This document shows positions 1-7,476 of a stretch of 11,907 nucleotides of DNA, in pieces; position 1 is the first letter of the stretch, and every line of letters begins with the position of its first letter. Location: NCBI GenBank assembly GCA_041547565.1, contig JBFEUI010000091.1, forward strand, positions 1 through 11,907, written 5' to 3'. Under the pieces are notes generated by a model that worked only from the letters and a program-made list of their open reading frames with translations, was not told where the DNA came from and ran no database searches. The stretch comes from JBFEUI01 sp041547565. GTDB taxonomy: Bacteria; Pseudomonadota; Gammaproteobacteria; Thiohalomonadales; Thiohalomonadaceae. A program made the position numbers and the translations under genes.

Positions 1-1670
1 GCCTCGGCCTCGTCGGTAGCGCCAGACCACGGCACATTCAGGGTATAGGACTGCCCCCGGTAGCGCAGATCGACACTGCGCTGTTCGACAATCTGCGATG
101 GCTCCACACCTTCCTGCCGCAGCGCATCCCGCCCCTGGACCGCCAGTTCATCCAGCCCCGACTCGATGACCCCGGTACCCAGCTGGCGCAGCAGGCCCTG
201 ATGTGTGCGCGAGAGCTGCCTGCCACGCGGGGCCGCCAGCATGCCCAGTGCCGAGAGCACCCCCGCATGGACCGGCACCATGGCGCGGTGCATGCCCAGC
301 GCCTCGGCCAGGGCGCAGACATGCAGTCCGCCGGCCCCGCCGAAGGAGACCAGCGTCAGTCCACGCGGGTCGACACCACGCTGTACCGACATCACCCGCA
401 GGGCGCGGGCCATGTGCTCATTGGCCACCCGAATGATGCCTGCTGCCGCCTCCTCCACCGACAGCGCCAGGGCCGCGGCCACCGGTTCGATGGCCCGACG
501 CGCCGCGGCCACATCCAGCGCCATGCCGCCACCGAGAAAGGCGTCCGGGCGCAGACGGCCGAGCACCAGATTGGCGTCGGTCACTGTCGGTCGCGTACCA
601 CCCCGCCCGTAACAGGCCGGACCGGGCGCCGCTCCCGCCGACTCGGGACCGACCTGCAGCATACCCCCCTGATCCACACAGGCGATGGAACCGCCGCCGG
701 CACCGATGGTGTGCATATCCACCATCGGCACCGAGACCGGATAGGGACCGATGCGTCCCTCGCTGGTCAACTGCAGTTCGCCATCGATCAACGCCACGTC
801 GGTCGAGGTGCCGCCCATATCGAAGGTAAGCAGGCGCTCACGCTCGGCGTGTGCCGCCACGAAGCGCGCCCCTGCCAGCCCTCCGGCCGGACCGGAGAGC
901 AGCATGTGCACCGCCTGGCGTCCGGCCTGATCGGCCGCGATGGTGTCACCCGAGCTCTGCATCACCGCAACCCGCGCCGCACCGACGCCCTGCTTCAGAC
1001 GCTGAAGATAGCCCTCCACCAGGGGGCCGACCCAGGCATTGAGCCAGGTGGTGATGCCGCGTTCGTATTCGCGGTACTCCGGCAGGATTGCCGAGGAGCG
1101 GGAGACGAACACCCCCTGTGGGACGATCGCTTCGATCGCCCGCTCGAAGCGCTCATCCAGAAAGGAGAACAGCAGGTTGATCGCCACCGACTCGGGGGCC
1201 AGCGCCTCGAGCTGCCGGCGCAGCCCGGCCAGCTCCGCCTCGCTCAGCGGCTCGACCACCTCGCCCCGGGCGCCAAGCCGTCCCCCGCTCTCCAGGCACA
1301 ACTCCCGCGGCACCGGTGGGGGCCGTAATGGCGGCAACAGGTTGTACAGCTCGCTACGGGCCTGGCGGCCGATGGTGAGCATGTCACGCAGGCCGCGGTT
1401 GGTGATAAAGACCGTGCGCACCCCCTTGCCCTCCAGCGCCGCATTGGTGGCGACGGTAGAGCCATGCACCACGGCGAGCCGCTGCAGCGGCTCGCCCTCC
1501 AGGCCCAGTTCCGCCATGCCCTGCAGGATCGCCCGCTCCGGCGCCTCGGGCGTGGAGAGCACCTTGTGTATCCGCAGGGTCTTGCCGTCATACAGCACAA
1601 AGTCGGTAAAGGTGCCGCCGGTATCGACACCCAGCAGCAGGGGGGCAGTTTTTTGCGTGTTCGATTTCAC
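1..1670 (-). CDS. hyuA: Hydantoinase/5-oxoprolinase family protein, A subunit (HyuA-type), 3' end cut by window edge
   Basis: HyuA-family proteins carry out ATP-dependent opening of cyclic amides such as hydantoins or 5-oxoproline, usually with a HyuB partner. My reading of the complement gives one unbroken frame of 556 codons with no frameshift. The usual family length is about 650-700 residues, so roughly the last fifth is missing. Visible motifs are GVDTGGTFTD (residues 14-23, phosphate-binding acetate-kinase/Hsp70-like fold), HGSTVATNA (69-77), the second nucleotide-fold motif DMGGTSTDV (284-292) and HTIGAGGGS (320-328). The start must be GTG at 1670-1668: an in-frame TAA lies at 1706-1704 and no ATG falls between it and the first motif. 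The Shine-Dalgarno sequence is poor. The gene diverges from the ABC operon. A hyuB would lie past the left edge, so its presence cannot be judged. The exact substrate (hydantoin, N-methylhydantoin, oxoproline or acetone-type) is unknown. Confidence 0.93.
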   Translation of the reverse strand, partial: MKSNTQKTAPLLLGVDTGGTFTDFVLYDGKTLRIHKVLSTPEAPERAILQGMAELGLEGEPLQRLAVVHGSTVATNAALEGKGVRTVFITNRGLRDMLTIGRQARSELYNLLPPLRPPPVPRELCLESGGRLGARGEVVEPLSEAELAGLRRQLEALAPESVAINLLFSFLDERFERAIEAIVPQGVFVSRSSAILPEYREYERGITTWLNAWVGPLVEGYLQRLKQGVGAARVAVMQSSGDTIAADQAGRQAVHMLLSGPAGGLAGARFVAAHAERERLLTFDMGGTSTDVALIDGELQLTSEGRIGPYPVSVPMVDMHTIGAGGGSIACVDQGGMLQVGPESAGAAPGPACYGRGGTRPTVTDANLVLGRLRPDAFLGGGMALDVAAARRAIEPVAAALALSVEEAAAGIIRVANEHMARALRVMSVQRGVDPRGLTLVSFGGAGGLHVCALAEALGMHRAMVPVHAGVLSALGMLAAPRGRQLSRTHQGLLRQLGTGVIESGLDELAVQGRDALRQEGVEPSQIVEQRSVDLRYRGQSYTLNVPWSGATDEAE

Positions 1671-1702
1671 GTTCGGTTTCGCAGTTCGACCAGATGCAGG
1701 CG

Positions 1703-1731
1703 ATTATAGCGGCTAACGCACCGCCGGTTCA
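1703..1731 (-). promoter_or_regulatory. Candidate sigma70 promoter for the HyuA-type gene
   Basis: On the minus strand a perfect TATAAT (1708-1703) lies 32 bases before the GTG start. At 17-bp spacing the -35 position reads TGAACC (1731-1726), matching only three of six consensus bases. The predicted transcript start near 1696 would give a leader of about 26 bases. The TATAAT overlaps the in-frame stop that fixes the downstream GTG start, so it is not coding sequence. The -10 is strong and the -35 weak, which could mean an activator is needed; that last step is inference. Confidence 0.5.
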
Positions 1732-1751
1732 TTGCGGCGTACGTACCATTT

Positions 1752-1799
1752 TTGCCAATCGTACAACGTCAGCCCTTGCATGCGACGGCGGATTGGCAA
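1752..1799. repeat. Perfect 9-bp inverted repeat in the divergent intergenic region
   Basis: The left arm TTGCCAATC (1752-1760) and right arm GATTGGCAA (1791-1799) are exact reverse complements, separated by 30 bases. The flanking bases on both sides do not pair, so the match is exactly 9 bp. The right arm overlaps the candidate -10 of the rightward operon, and both arms lie behind the -35 of the leftward gene. This placement suits a regulator bound at two half-sites over both promoters. The 30-base gap is long for one dimer and would more easily suit two DNA-facing subunits or looping. No regulator gene lies next to it in the window. Confidence 0.5.
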
Positions 1800-1803
1800 T
1801 AAT
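1776..1803 (+). promoter_or_regulatory. Weak candidate promoter for the ABC transporter operon
   Basis: TTGCAT (1776-1781) and AATAAT (1798-1803) are separated by 16 bp and match four and five of six sigma70 consensus bases. Transcription would start around 1809-1811, only two to four bases before the ATG at 1813, giving an almost leaderless message. Either the gene is translated from a very short leader or the true promoter is elsewhere, for example further upstream. I saw no better pair in this intergenic region. Confidence 0.3.
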
Positions 1804-1812
1804 TAGGCCTCC

Positions 1813-2763
1813 ATGGAGACAGCAACATTCATCCAAGTCGAGCACCTCTCCCGCTACTACGGCCACCACGCCGCGGTAAACGCTGTCAGCTTCGAGCTGG
1901 CCCGTGGCGAGGTGCTGGGCTTTCTCGGCCCCAACGGTGCCGGCAAGTCGACCACCATGCAGATGATCACCGGCAATCTGGCCCCCAGCGAGGGGCGCAT
2001 CCGCATCGGCGGCATCGATATCCTGGAACAGCCCAAGGCCGCCAAGGCGCACCTTGGCTACCTGCCGGAACAGCCGCCGCTCTACCGTGAGCTGACCGTC
2101 GATGAATACCTCAACTACTGCGCGCGACTGAACCGCATCGGCCGCGGCCGGATCGAGGCCAGCGTCACGCGCGCCAAGGCGCGCTGCGGGCTGACGGATG
2201 TGGGCCGCCGCCTCATCGGCAACCTCTCCAAGGGCTACCAGCAGCGGGTTGGCATCGCCCAGGCCATCATCCATGCCCCGGAGGTGATCATTCTCGACGA
2301 ACCGACCGTCGGCCTCGATCCGATCCAGATCCGTGAGATACGCAGCCTGATCCGTGAGCTGGCCGAGGACCACAGCGTGATCCTCTCCACCCACATCCTG
2401 CCCGAGGTACAGGCCACCTGTGACCGGGTGCAGATCATCAACCACGGCGAACTGGTGCTCAGCGACACCATCGAGGGGCTGACCCGGCGCATGCAGACCT
2501 CCAGTCTCATCGTCGTGCTGGGCCAGCCGCCACAGGCCGAACAGCTGCACGCCATCGACGGGGTGCAGGAGGTCGAGGCACTGGATACGCAGCGCTTTCG
2601 CATCACCCACGAACCCGAGCACTCCCCGGCCGAGGCCATCGCCGAGGCGGCCGTCGCCGGACAGTGGCGCCTGCGCGAACTCAGCCCGGAGCAGCGCACG
2701 CTGGAGGATGTCTTTGTCGATATCACCACCACCGAGGCGGTGGAAGAGGAGGCCGTGGCATGA
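1813..2763 (+). CDS. ABC transporter ATP-binding protein (GldA-like)
   Basis: This 316-residue protein is the cytoplasmic ATPase of an ABC-2 type complex, hydrolysing ATP to drive the permease encoded next. All nucleotide-binding elements are present in order: Walker A GPNGAGKST (39-47), Q-loop Gln87 in LPEQPPLY, signature LSKGYQQR (138-145), Walker B VIILDEP with catalytic Glu163 (158-164), and the switch His194 in STHIL. After about residue 225 comes a C-terminal extension of some 90 residues, as is common in GldA/CcmA-type ATPases, ending in an acidic tail. The ATG at 1813 has only a weak TAGG ahead of it (1804-1807), but the protein begins at the usual distance from the first strand. Its stop overlaps the permease start (ATGA), indicating translational coupling. 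The family is certain. The GldA assignment rests mainly on the following GldF-, GldG- and DUF4340-type genes. Confidence 0.95.
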   Translation: METATFIQVEHLSRYYGHHAAVNAVSFELARGEVLGFLGPNGAGKSTTMQMITGNLAPSEGRIRIGGIDILEQPKAAKAHLGYLPEQPPLYRELTVDEYLNYCARLNRIGRGRIEASVTRAKARCGLTDVGRRLIGNLSKGYQQRVGIAQAIIHAPEVIILDEPTVGLDPIQIREIRSLIRELAEDHSVILSTHILPEVQATCDRVQIINHGELVLSDTIEGLTRRMQTSSLIVVLGQPPQAEQLHAIDGVQEVEALDTQRFRITHEPEHSPAEAIAEAAVAGQWRLRELSPEQRTLEDVFVDITTTEAVEEEAVA

Positions 2764-3515
2764 TCCGCACCATCGCCATGCGCGAGCTGCGCAGCCTGTT
2801 CCTCTCCCCGCTGGCCTGGACCATCCTGGCAGTGGTGCAGTTTATCCTCGCCTTCCTGTTTCTCGGGCAGCTCGACGTCTACATGAAGGTGCAGCCCCAG
2901 CTGGCCAACATGGCCGCACCACCGGGGCTGACCGAGGTCATCGTCGCACCGCTGTTCTCCAGCGCCACCATCATACTGCTGCTGGTGGTACCGCTGGTGA
3001 CCATGCGCCTGATCAGCGACGAACGGCGCCAACGTACCCTGCCGCTGCTGTTTTCCGCCCCGGTATCGATGAGCGAGATCGTGCTGGGCAAATACCTGGG
3101 GGTACTCGGCTTCTTTGCCATCCTGCTGGGCATGGTGGCACTGATGCCGCTCTCCCTGCTGCTGGCCGGCTCCCTTGACCTGGGCATGTTCGCCTCGGAA
3201 CTGTTGGGGATGGCGCTGATGCTCGCCGCCTTCTGTGCCGCCGGCCTGTTCATGTCGACCCTGACCGCCCAGCCCACCGTCGCCGCCGTCGCCACCTTCG
3301 GCCTGTTGCTGCTGCTGTGGCTCATCGACTGGGCCGGCAACAATGCCAGCGGACAGTCGAGCACCCTGTTTAACTACCTGTCGCTGCAGCGCCACTACGA
3401 GGCCCTGTTGCGGGGTCTGTTCAACAGCAGCGACGTGCTCTACTACCTGTTGTTTATCGTGACCTTTCTGGCCCTGAGCATCCGCCGCCTGGATGCCGAT
3501 CGCCTGCAGAACTGA
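2760..3515 (+). CDS. ABC-2 type transporter permease (GldF-like)
   Basis: This 251-residue integral inner-membrane protein is the membrane partner of the preceding ATPase. I see six hydrophobic segments, at about residues 18-38, 58-82, 108-136, 143-169, 172-192 and 224-243. Between the second and third lies a charged cytoplasmic stretch, RLISDERRQRTLPLLFSAPVS (about 83-103). This is the conserved loop of ABC-2 permeases that ends in a Pro-containing motif and probably contacts the ATPase. I chose the ATG at 2760 because it overlaps the ATPase stop as ATGA; the same frame is open further upstream, but that would overlap the ATPase gene by about 100 bases and adds a non-hydrophobic, His/Gly-rich stretch. 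The transported substrate cannot be read from sequence. The GldF likeness is inferred from length, helix pattern and gene order. Confidence 0.92.
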   Translation: MIRTIAMRELRSLFLSPLAWTILAVVQFILAFLFLGQLDVYMKVQPQLANMAAPPGLTEVIVAPLFSSATIILLLVVPLVTMRLISDERRQRTLPLLFSAPVSMSEIVLGKYLGVLGFFAILLGMVALMPLSLLLAGSLDLGMFASELLGMALMLAAFCAAGLFMSTLTAQPTVAAVATFGLLLLLWLIDWAGNNASGQSSTLFNYLSLQRHYEALLRGLFNSSDVLYYLLFIVTFLALSIRRLDADRLQN

Positions 3516-3519
3516 GTCT

Positions 3520-4959
3520 ATGGAAGCAAGCCGAAAAAACCGCCGTAATCTGCGCCTTCAGGGGGCAAGCTTTGTGGTACTGCTACTGAGCGCCGTCGCC
3601 CTCGCCGCCTGGCTGACCACCCGCTACAACTACCAGTCCGACTGGACCGCCAACGCCCGTCACACCCTCTCCGGGGCGACCACCGAGCTACTGGCCACCC
3701 TTGCCGGACCGGTCGGCATCACCTCCTTCTCCCGCGAGGACGGCGTCAACGCCCTGCGCAAGCGCACCCGGGAACTGGTCGAGCGTTACCGCCAGTACAA
3801 ACCCGATATCGCCCTGACATTTATCGATCCCGACCTGGAGCCGGAACGGGTAAGGGAGATGGGCGTCAGCCTCGAGGGGGAGATGGTCATCGAGTACGCC
3901 GGCAAGCGCGAGAACCTGCGCGCCATCGGCGAGCAGGCACTGACCAATGCCCTGCAGCGACTGGCGCGCGCAGGTGAACGACGCATCCTGTTTCTCCAGG
4001 GGCATGGCGAGCGCAACCCGCAGGGCGTTGCCAACCACGACTTGAAGGAGTGGGCGAAGCAACTCAAGACCAAGGGCCTGCGCAGCGAGACCCTCAGCCT
4101 CGGCAGCACCCCGGCCATTCCCGATGATACAGCGGTGCTGGTGATCGCCTCGCCCCGCGCCGCGCTGCTGCCGGGCGAGGTGGCGATTATCCAGGACTAT
4201 ATCGAGCAGGGCGGCAACCTGCTCTGGCTGAGCGACCCGGGCGAGTCGCTGTTCGGGCTGGAGGCCCTGACCGAACAGCTCGGTATCAGCTTCCAGCCCG
4301 GCACCATCGTCGATGCCACCGGGCAGATGCTGGGTATCGAACATCCTGCGTTTATCGTTGTGCCCGACTACCCGGACCACCCGGTCAGCAAGGGGCTCTC
4401 CACCCTGACCCTGTTCCCCCGCGCCCAGGGCATCTCCGTACTGGAGACCGGCACGTGGCAGCACACGCCGCTGCTCACCTCGCTCGAGCGCGCCTGGTCG
4501 GAAACCGGACCGTTGGAGGGCAGCATCCGTTTCGATGAGGACGATGACCTGCCCGGACCGCTCAGCATCGGTGTGCTGCTCACCCGCGAACGTCCCGGTG
4601 CCCAGCAACCCGATGCCGATCACGCTGAAAGCGAAGCGGGGCATGACGAGCACCACGTCGAGCACCGCATCAGCGAGCCGGACGGGCCGCAGCAGCGTAT
4701 CGCCGTGATCGGCGACGGCGACTTTCTCGCCAACGCCTACCTGGGCAACGGTGCCAACCTGGAACTGGGCACCCGCCTGGTCAACTGGCTCAGCCACGAT
4801 GACAGCTTTATCGCCATCGCACCGCGCACCAGCCCCGACACCCACCTGGAGATGACGCCGCTGCTCAGCACGGTCATCGGTTTCGGCTTTCTGTTCGTGC
4901 TGCCCATCGCCCTGCTGCTCGGCGGCCTGGTCATCTGGCTCAAGCGCAGAAAACGCTAA
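3520..4959 (+). CDS. GldG-family membrane-anchored periplasmic ABC component
   Basis: This 479-residue protein belongs to the GldG/IflA-like family that accompanies GldA and GldF. A basic N-terminus precedes a transmembrane helix at about 16-34. A periplasmic domain of some 410 residues follows, then a second helix at about 447-473 and a basic KRRKR tail, so both ends should be cytoplasmic. The FLQGHGERNP segment (158-167) and the GGNLLWLSDPG segment (231-241) look like the conserved parts of the Rossmann-like GldG domain. An insert at about 361-383 is rich in Asp, Glu and His. The ATG at 3520 follows the permease stop by 4 bases; an in-frame ATG at 3493 would add nine residues and overlap the permease, so it is less likely. 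Its stop overlaps the next start (TAATG). It is probably a structural partner of the ABC complex. Biochemical function in this family is not settled. Confidence 0.9.
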   Translation: MEASRKNRRNLRLQGASFVVLLLSAVALAAWLTTRYNYQSDWTANARHTLSGATTELLATLAGPVGITSFSREDGVNALRKRTRELVERYRQYKPDIALTFIDPDLEPERVREMGVSLEGEMVIEYAGKRENLRAIGEQALTNALQRLARAGERRILFLQGHGERNPQGVANHDLKEWAKQLKTKGLRSETLSLGSTPAIPDDTAVLVIASPRAALLPGEVAIIQDYIEQGGNLLWLSDPGESLFGLEALTEQLGISFQPGTIVDATGQMLGIEHPAFIVVPDYPDHPVSKGLSTLTLFPRAQGISVLETGTWQHTPLLTSLERAWSETGPLEGSIRFDEDDDLPGPLSIGVLLTRERPGAQQPDADHAESEAGHDEHHVEHRISEPDGPQQRIAVIGDGDFLANAYLGNGANLELGTRLVNWLSHDDSFIAIAPRTSPDTHLEMTPLLSTVIGFGFLFVLPIALLLGGLVIWLKRRKR

Positions 4960-5804
4960 TGCGCCGCCGCAACCTGCTCAATCTGGGATTGCTGCTGCTG
5001 GTCATCGTGCTGGGGTCAATCGTCTATTTCGAACCGGGCAAGGCACCGCCACCACAGGCGCAGAGGGTGCTGGGTGTGGACGCCGATGCGGTAGCCCGCA
5101 TCCGCATCGAGCGCCAGGACAGGCAGGCGGTGGCCATGGTGCGCCGGGACGGCCGCTGGTGGTTGACCCGGCCGGTCACGGCACCGGTAAGCGAGTACCG
5201 CGCCTCATCGGTGTTGCGCCTCACCCGGAGCAACAGCCTGGGGCACTTTGCGGCCGCAGGACGCGACCTTGCGCTCTACGGCCTGGACCGCCCCCGTGTC
5301 ACGGTGACTTTCAACGATGACACCACCCTCGCCTTCGGCAACAACACACCGCTGGACAACCGCCGCTACGTGCTGTTCGGCAAGACCGTCCACCTTGTCA
5401 CCGACACTGTCTACTACCAGTTGATCGGCGCATACACCACCTTTATCGATAACCGGCTGCTGCCCGAGAACAGTCGCATCAGCGCCCTGTCGCTGCCGGC
5501 ACTATCCCTCTCCCGACAAGAAGAGCACTGGCAGGTCGAGCCCCGGCCCGACGACTACTCGGCGGATCAGGCAACACGGCTGACCGATGCCTGGACCCAT
5601 GCCAGCGCGCTGGCGGTCAAACCCTATGACAACACGCCGGGGGAGACGATTGAGGTGCAACTGCAGCACAGCGAAGAGCCGCTACGCTTCCTGCTGACAG
5701 CCCGCGCACCGGAGGTGATACTGGCACGGCCGGATCTGGGTATCCAGTATCACCTGGCCGACGTCGCCGCCGCGGAACTGTTCGAACTGGCTGCAGCCGA
5801 GTAG
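4959..5804 (+). CDS. DUF4340 domain-containing membrane-anchored protein
   Basis: This 281-residue protein has an MRRRN start and one hydrophobic helix (about 5-23) without a clear signal-peptidase site, so it is probably anchored in the inner membrane facing the periplasm. Features fitting DUF4340 include a beta-rich pattern with W67-W68 in a 'dGrWWLTRPV' stretch, the YGLDRPRVTVTF motif (107-118) and RYVLFGKTVHLV (136-147), apparently followed by a second, more diverged repeat. It starts within the stop codon of the GldG-family gene (TAATG), so the two are translationally coupled. DUF4340 proteins commonly follow GldG-type genes in proteobacteria, and the protein is presumably the fourth member of the same complex. 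No enzymatic residues are recognisable and I do not propose an activity. Confidence 0.88.
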   Translation: MRRRNLLNLGLLLLVIVLGSIVYFEPGKAPPPQAQRVLGVDADAVARIRIERQDRQAVAMVRRDGRWWLTRPVTAPVSEYRASSVLRLTRSNSLGHFAAAGRDLALYGLDRPRVTVTFNDDTTLAFGNNTPLDNRRYVLFGKTVHLVTDTVYYQLIGAYTTFIDNRLLPENSRISALSLPALSLSRQEEHWQVEPRPDDYSADQATRLTDAWTHASALAVKPYDNTPGETIEVQLQHSEEPLRFLLTARAPEVILARPDLGIQYHLADVAAAELFELAAAE

Positions 5805-5811
5805 CAACTGT

Positions 5812-6627
5812 ATGCCGGAACTGCCCGAAGTTGAAACCACGCGGCGCGGTATCGCCCCGCACGTCACGGGCCGGACCATCTCCGCGGTAATCGTCAGGCA
5901 GCCGCGCCTGCGCTGGCCGGTGCCGCGCGGGCTGGACAATAAGCTGCGCGGGCAGACCATCCAGCGTGTCGGGCGGCGCGCCAAGTACCTGTTGCTCACG
6001 CTCGACAGCGGCACCCTGATCATCCATCTCGGCATGTCGGGCAGCCTGCGTCTCGTGGACGCCGCTGCCCCGGCGCAAAAGCACGACCACATCGATATCC
6101 TGCTCGATGACGCCAGGGCGCTGCGCCTGACCGATCCACGCCGCTTCGGTGCCGTACTGTTTACCCGGGATGCCGTCGAGTCCCATCAACTCATCGCCCA
6201 CCTCGGACCCGAGCCGCTCGCAAACCCCTTCAATGGCAACTACCTGTTCACCCGCTCGCGCGGCAGACGCAGCAGTATCAAGCAATTTCTCATGGACGGC
6301 CGGGTGGTCGTCGGGGTCGGCAACATCTACGCCAATGAGGCCCTGTTTATGGCCGGGATCCACCCGGGGCGCGAGGCGGGCCGGATATCCCGAACACGCT
6401 ATGTGCGGCTGGCCGAGGCCGTGAAGACGGTACTGGGCGAGGCGATACGCCAGGGCGGCACCACACTGCGCGATTTTGTCGGCGGGGACGGCAGGCCCGG
6501 CTATTTTGCGCAGCAGCTTAATGTCTACGGCCGTGAGGGTGAGTCCTGTCCGCGCTGCGGCCGGGCCATCCGCCAGATACGCCAGGGGCAGCGCAGCAGC
6601 TATTACTGCCCCGCCTGCCAACGCTAA
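5812..6627 (+). CDS. mutM: Formamidopyrimidine-DNA glycosylase (Fpg/MutM)
   Basis: This bifunctional glycosylase/AP lyase of base excision repair removes 8-oxoguanine and formamidopyrimidines. At 271 residues it has the normal family length and all key residues. These are the catalytic MPELPEVE start (Pro2 after Met removal, Glu3), Lys58, the void-filling triad equivalents Met75, Arg110 and Phe112, Asn171 in GVGNIYANE, and the C-terminal zinc finger with Cys246, Cys249, Cys266 and Cys269 plus Arg261. The start is fixed by the need for Pro at position 2. It begins 7 bases after the DUF4340 stop with no promoter visible between them, so it is probably the last gene of the same transcript. The Shine-Dalgarno sequence is weak. 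No rho-independent terminator with a T-run follows it. Confidence 0.98.
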   Translation: MPELPEVETTRRGIAPHVTGRTISAVIVRQPRLRWPVPRGLDNKLRGQTIQRVGRRAKYLLLTLDSGTLIIHLGMSGSLRLVDAAAPAQKHDHIDILLDDARALRLTDPRRFGAVLFTRDAVESHQLIAHLGPEPLANPFNGNYLFTRSRGRRSSIKQFLMDGRVVVGVGNIYANEALFMAGIHPGREAGRISRTRYVRLAEAVKTVLGEAIRQGGTTLRDFVGGDGRPGYFAQQLNVYGREGESCPRCGRAIRQIRQGQRSSYYCPACQR

Positions 6628-6652
6628 GAGACGGGGCCGTGACAGGCGGCCG

Positions 6653-6681
6653 CTGCCCGACGGGGGCGAAAGGGTTATACT
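6653..6681 (+). promoter_or_regulatory. Candidate sigma70 promoter for cmoAB
   Basis: TATACT (6676-6681) sits in the context GGGTTATACTAG and matches five of six -10 bases. At 17-bp spacing the -35 is CTGCCC (6653-6658), only three of six. Transcription from about 6688 would give a leader of roughly 50 bases before the ATG at 6739. The 111-base gap after mutM has no other feature apart from a GC-rich 8-bp palindrome at 6646-6653. Confidence 0.45.
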
Positions 6682-6738
6682 AGCCCCGCTCCGCCTGGAC
6701 CATTAGAAAACACACCATTGACAGCACTCTCGACAAGC

Positions 6739-7476
6739 ATGAAAAAAGGCCGCCAACGGGACCAGATCTACGATTCGCCGCTGGGTGAAATCGCCGACTT
6801 TCGTTTTGACGTCGGCGTAGCGGACGTGTTCGCCGATATGATCAACCGCTCGGTCCCCGGATACGGCGCCCTGATCGGACTTGTGCCTATCCTGACCGAC
6901 CACTTCGCCCAGCCCGACAGCCGTCTCTACGACCTGGGCTGCTCCCTCGGCGCCGTCAGCCTCGCCATGCGCCACGGCATCCGGGTCGAGGGCTGCCGCA
7001 TTGTCGCCGTCGACAATTCCGAGGCGATGACCGAACGCTGCGCCCGCAATATGGCGCGCGACAATGCCGCCACGCCGGTGGATATCGTCTGCGCCGACAT
7101 TCGCGCCATTCACATCCGCGATGCCTCCATTGTCGCGCTTAATTTCACCCTGCAGTTCCTGCCGCCCGTCGATCGCCTGGCACTGCTGCAGACGATCTAC
7201 AACGGTCTGCGCCCGGGCGGCGCACTGCTGCTGTCGGAGAAGCTCCGGACGGAGGATGTACGCCAGGAGCACCTGCTGACGACCCTGCACCACGACTTCA
7301 AACGGGCCATGGGCTACTCGGATCTGGCCATCAGCCAGAAACGCTCGGCACTGGAAAACGTGTTGATTCCCGACAGCCTGGAACAGCACCGCACACGCCT
7401 GCAACAGGCCGGCTTCTCAACCGTCGTCCCCTGGTTCCAGTGCCTCAACTTCAGCTCGCTGCTGGCCGTCAAATGA
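6739..7476 (+). CDS. cmoA: Carboxy-S-adenosyl-L-methionine synthase CmoA
   Basis: CmoA converts S-adenosylmethionine and prephenate into carboxy-SAM, the carboxymethyl donor for wobble uridine 34 of tRNA. At 245 residues it is close to the E. coli protein and follows it closely: RSVPGY (37-42), SAM motif DLGCSLG (65-71), acidic loop VDNS (91-94), LNFTLQF (134-140), HHDFKRA (184-190), and SQKRSALENV (199-208) with Arg202 matching the prephenate-binding Arg199. I chose the ATG at 6739 because the N-terminus then aligns with the short E. coli start. An in-frame TTG at 6718 would add seven residues. Neither start has a good Shine-Dalgarno. The stop overlaps the cmoB start as ATGA, so the two are coupled. 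Confidence 0.97.
   Translation: MKKGRQRDQIYDSPLGEIADFRFDVGVADVFADMINRSVPGYGALIGLVPILTDHFAQPDSRLYDLGCSLGAVSLAMRHGIRVEGCRIVAVDNSEAMTERCARNMARDNAATPVDIVCADIRAIHIRDASIVALNFTLQFLPPVDRLALLQTIYNGLRPGGALLLSEKLRTEDVRQEHLLTTLHHDFKRAMGYSDLAISQKRSALENVLIPDSLEQHRTRLQQAGFSTVVPWFQCLNFSSLLAVK

Noticed and set aside
201..1328. Long plus-strand open frame of 375 codons across the left region
   Set aside because: It is antisense to an intact HyuA-type gene whose complement frame carries all family motifs. Its translation is Arg/His/Gly-rich, as expected for a shadow frame in GC-rich DNA.
1739..1746. GTACGTAC palindrome in the divergent intergenic region
   Set aside because: It is a short simple-sequence palindrome with no second copy at a meaningful spacing; the 9-bp inverted repeat beside it is far stronger.
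3688..4845. Minus-strand open frame of 385 codons opposite the GldG-family gene
   Set aside because: It is the antisense shadow of a well-supported coding gene; it has no recognisable domain or start signal.
6646..6653. GC-rich 8-bp palindrome GCGGCCGC after mutM, considered as a terminator
   Set aside because: There is no loop and no T-run, so it cannot act as a standard intrinsic terminator. Such palindromes are common at this base composition.
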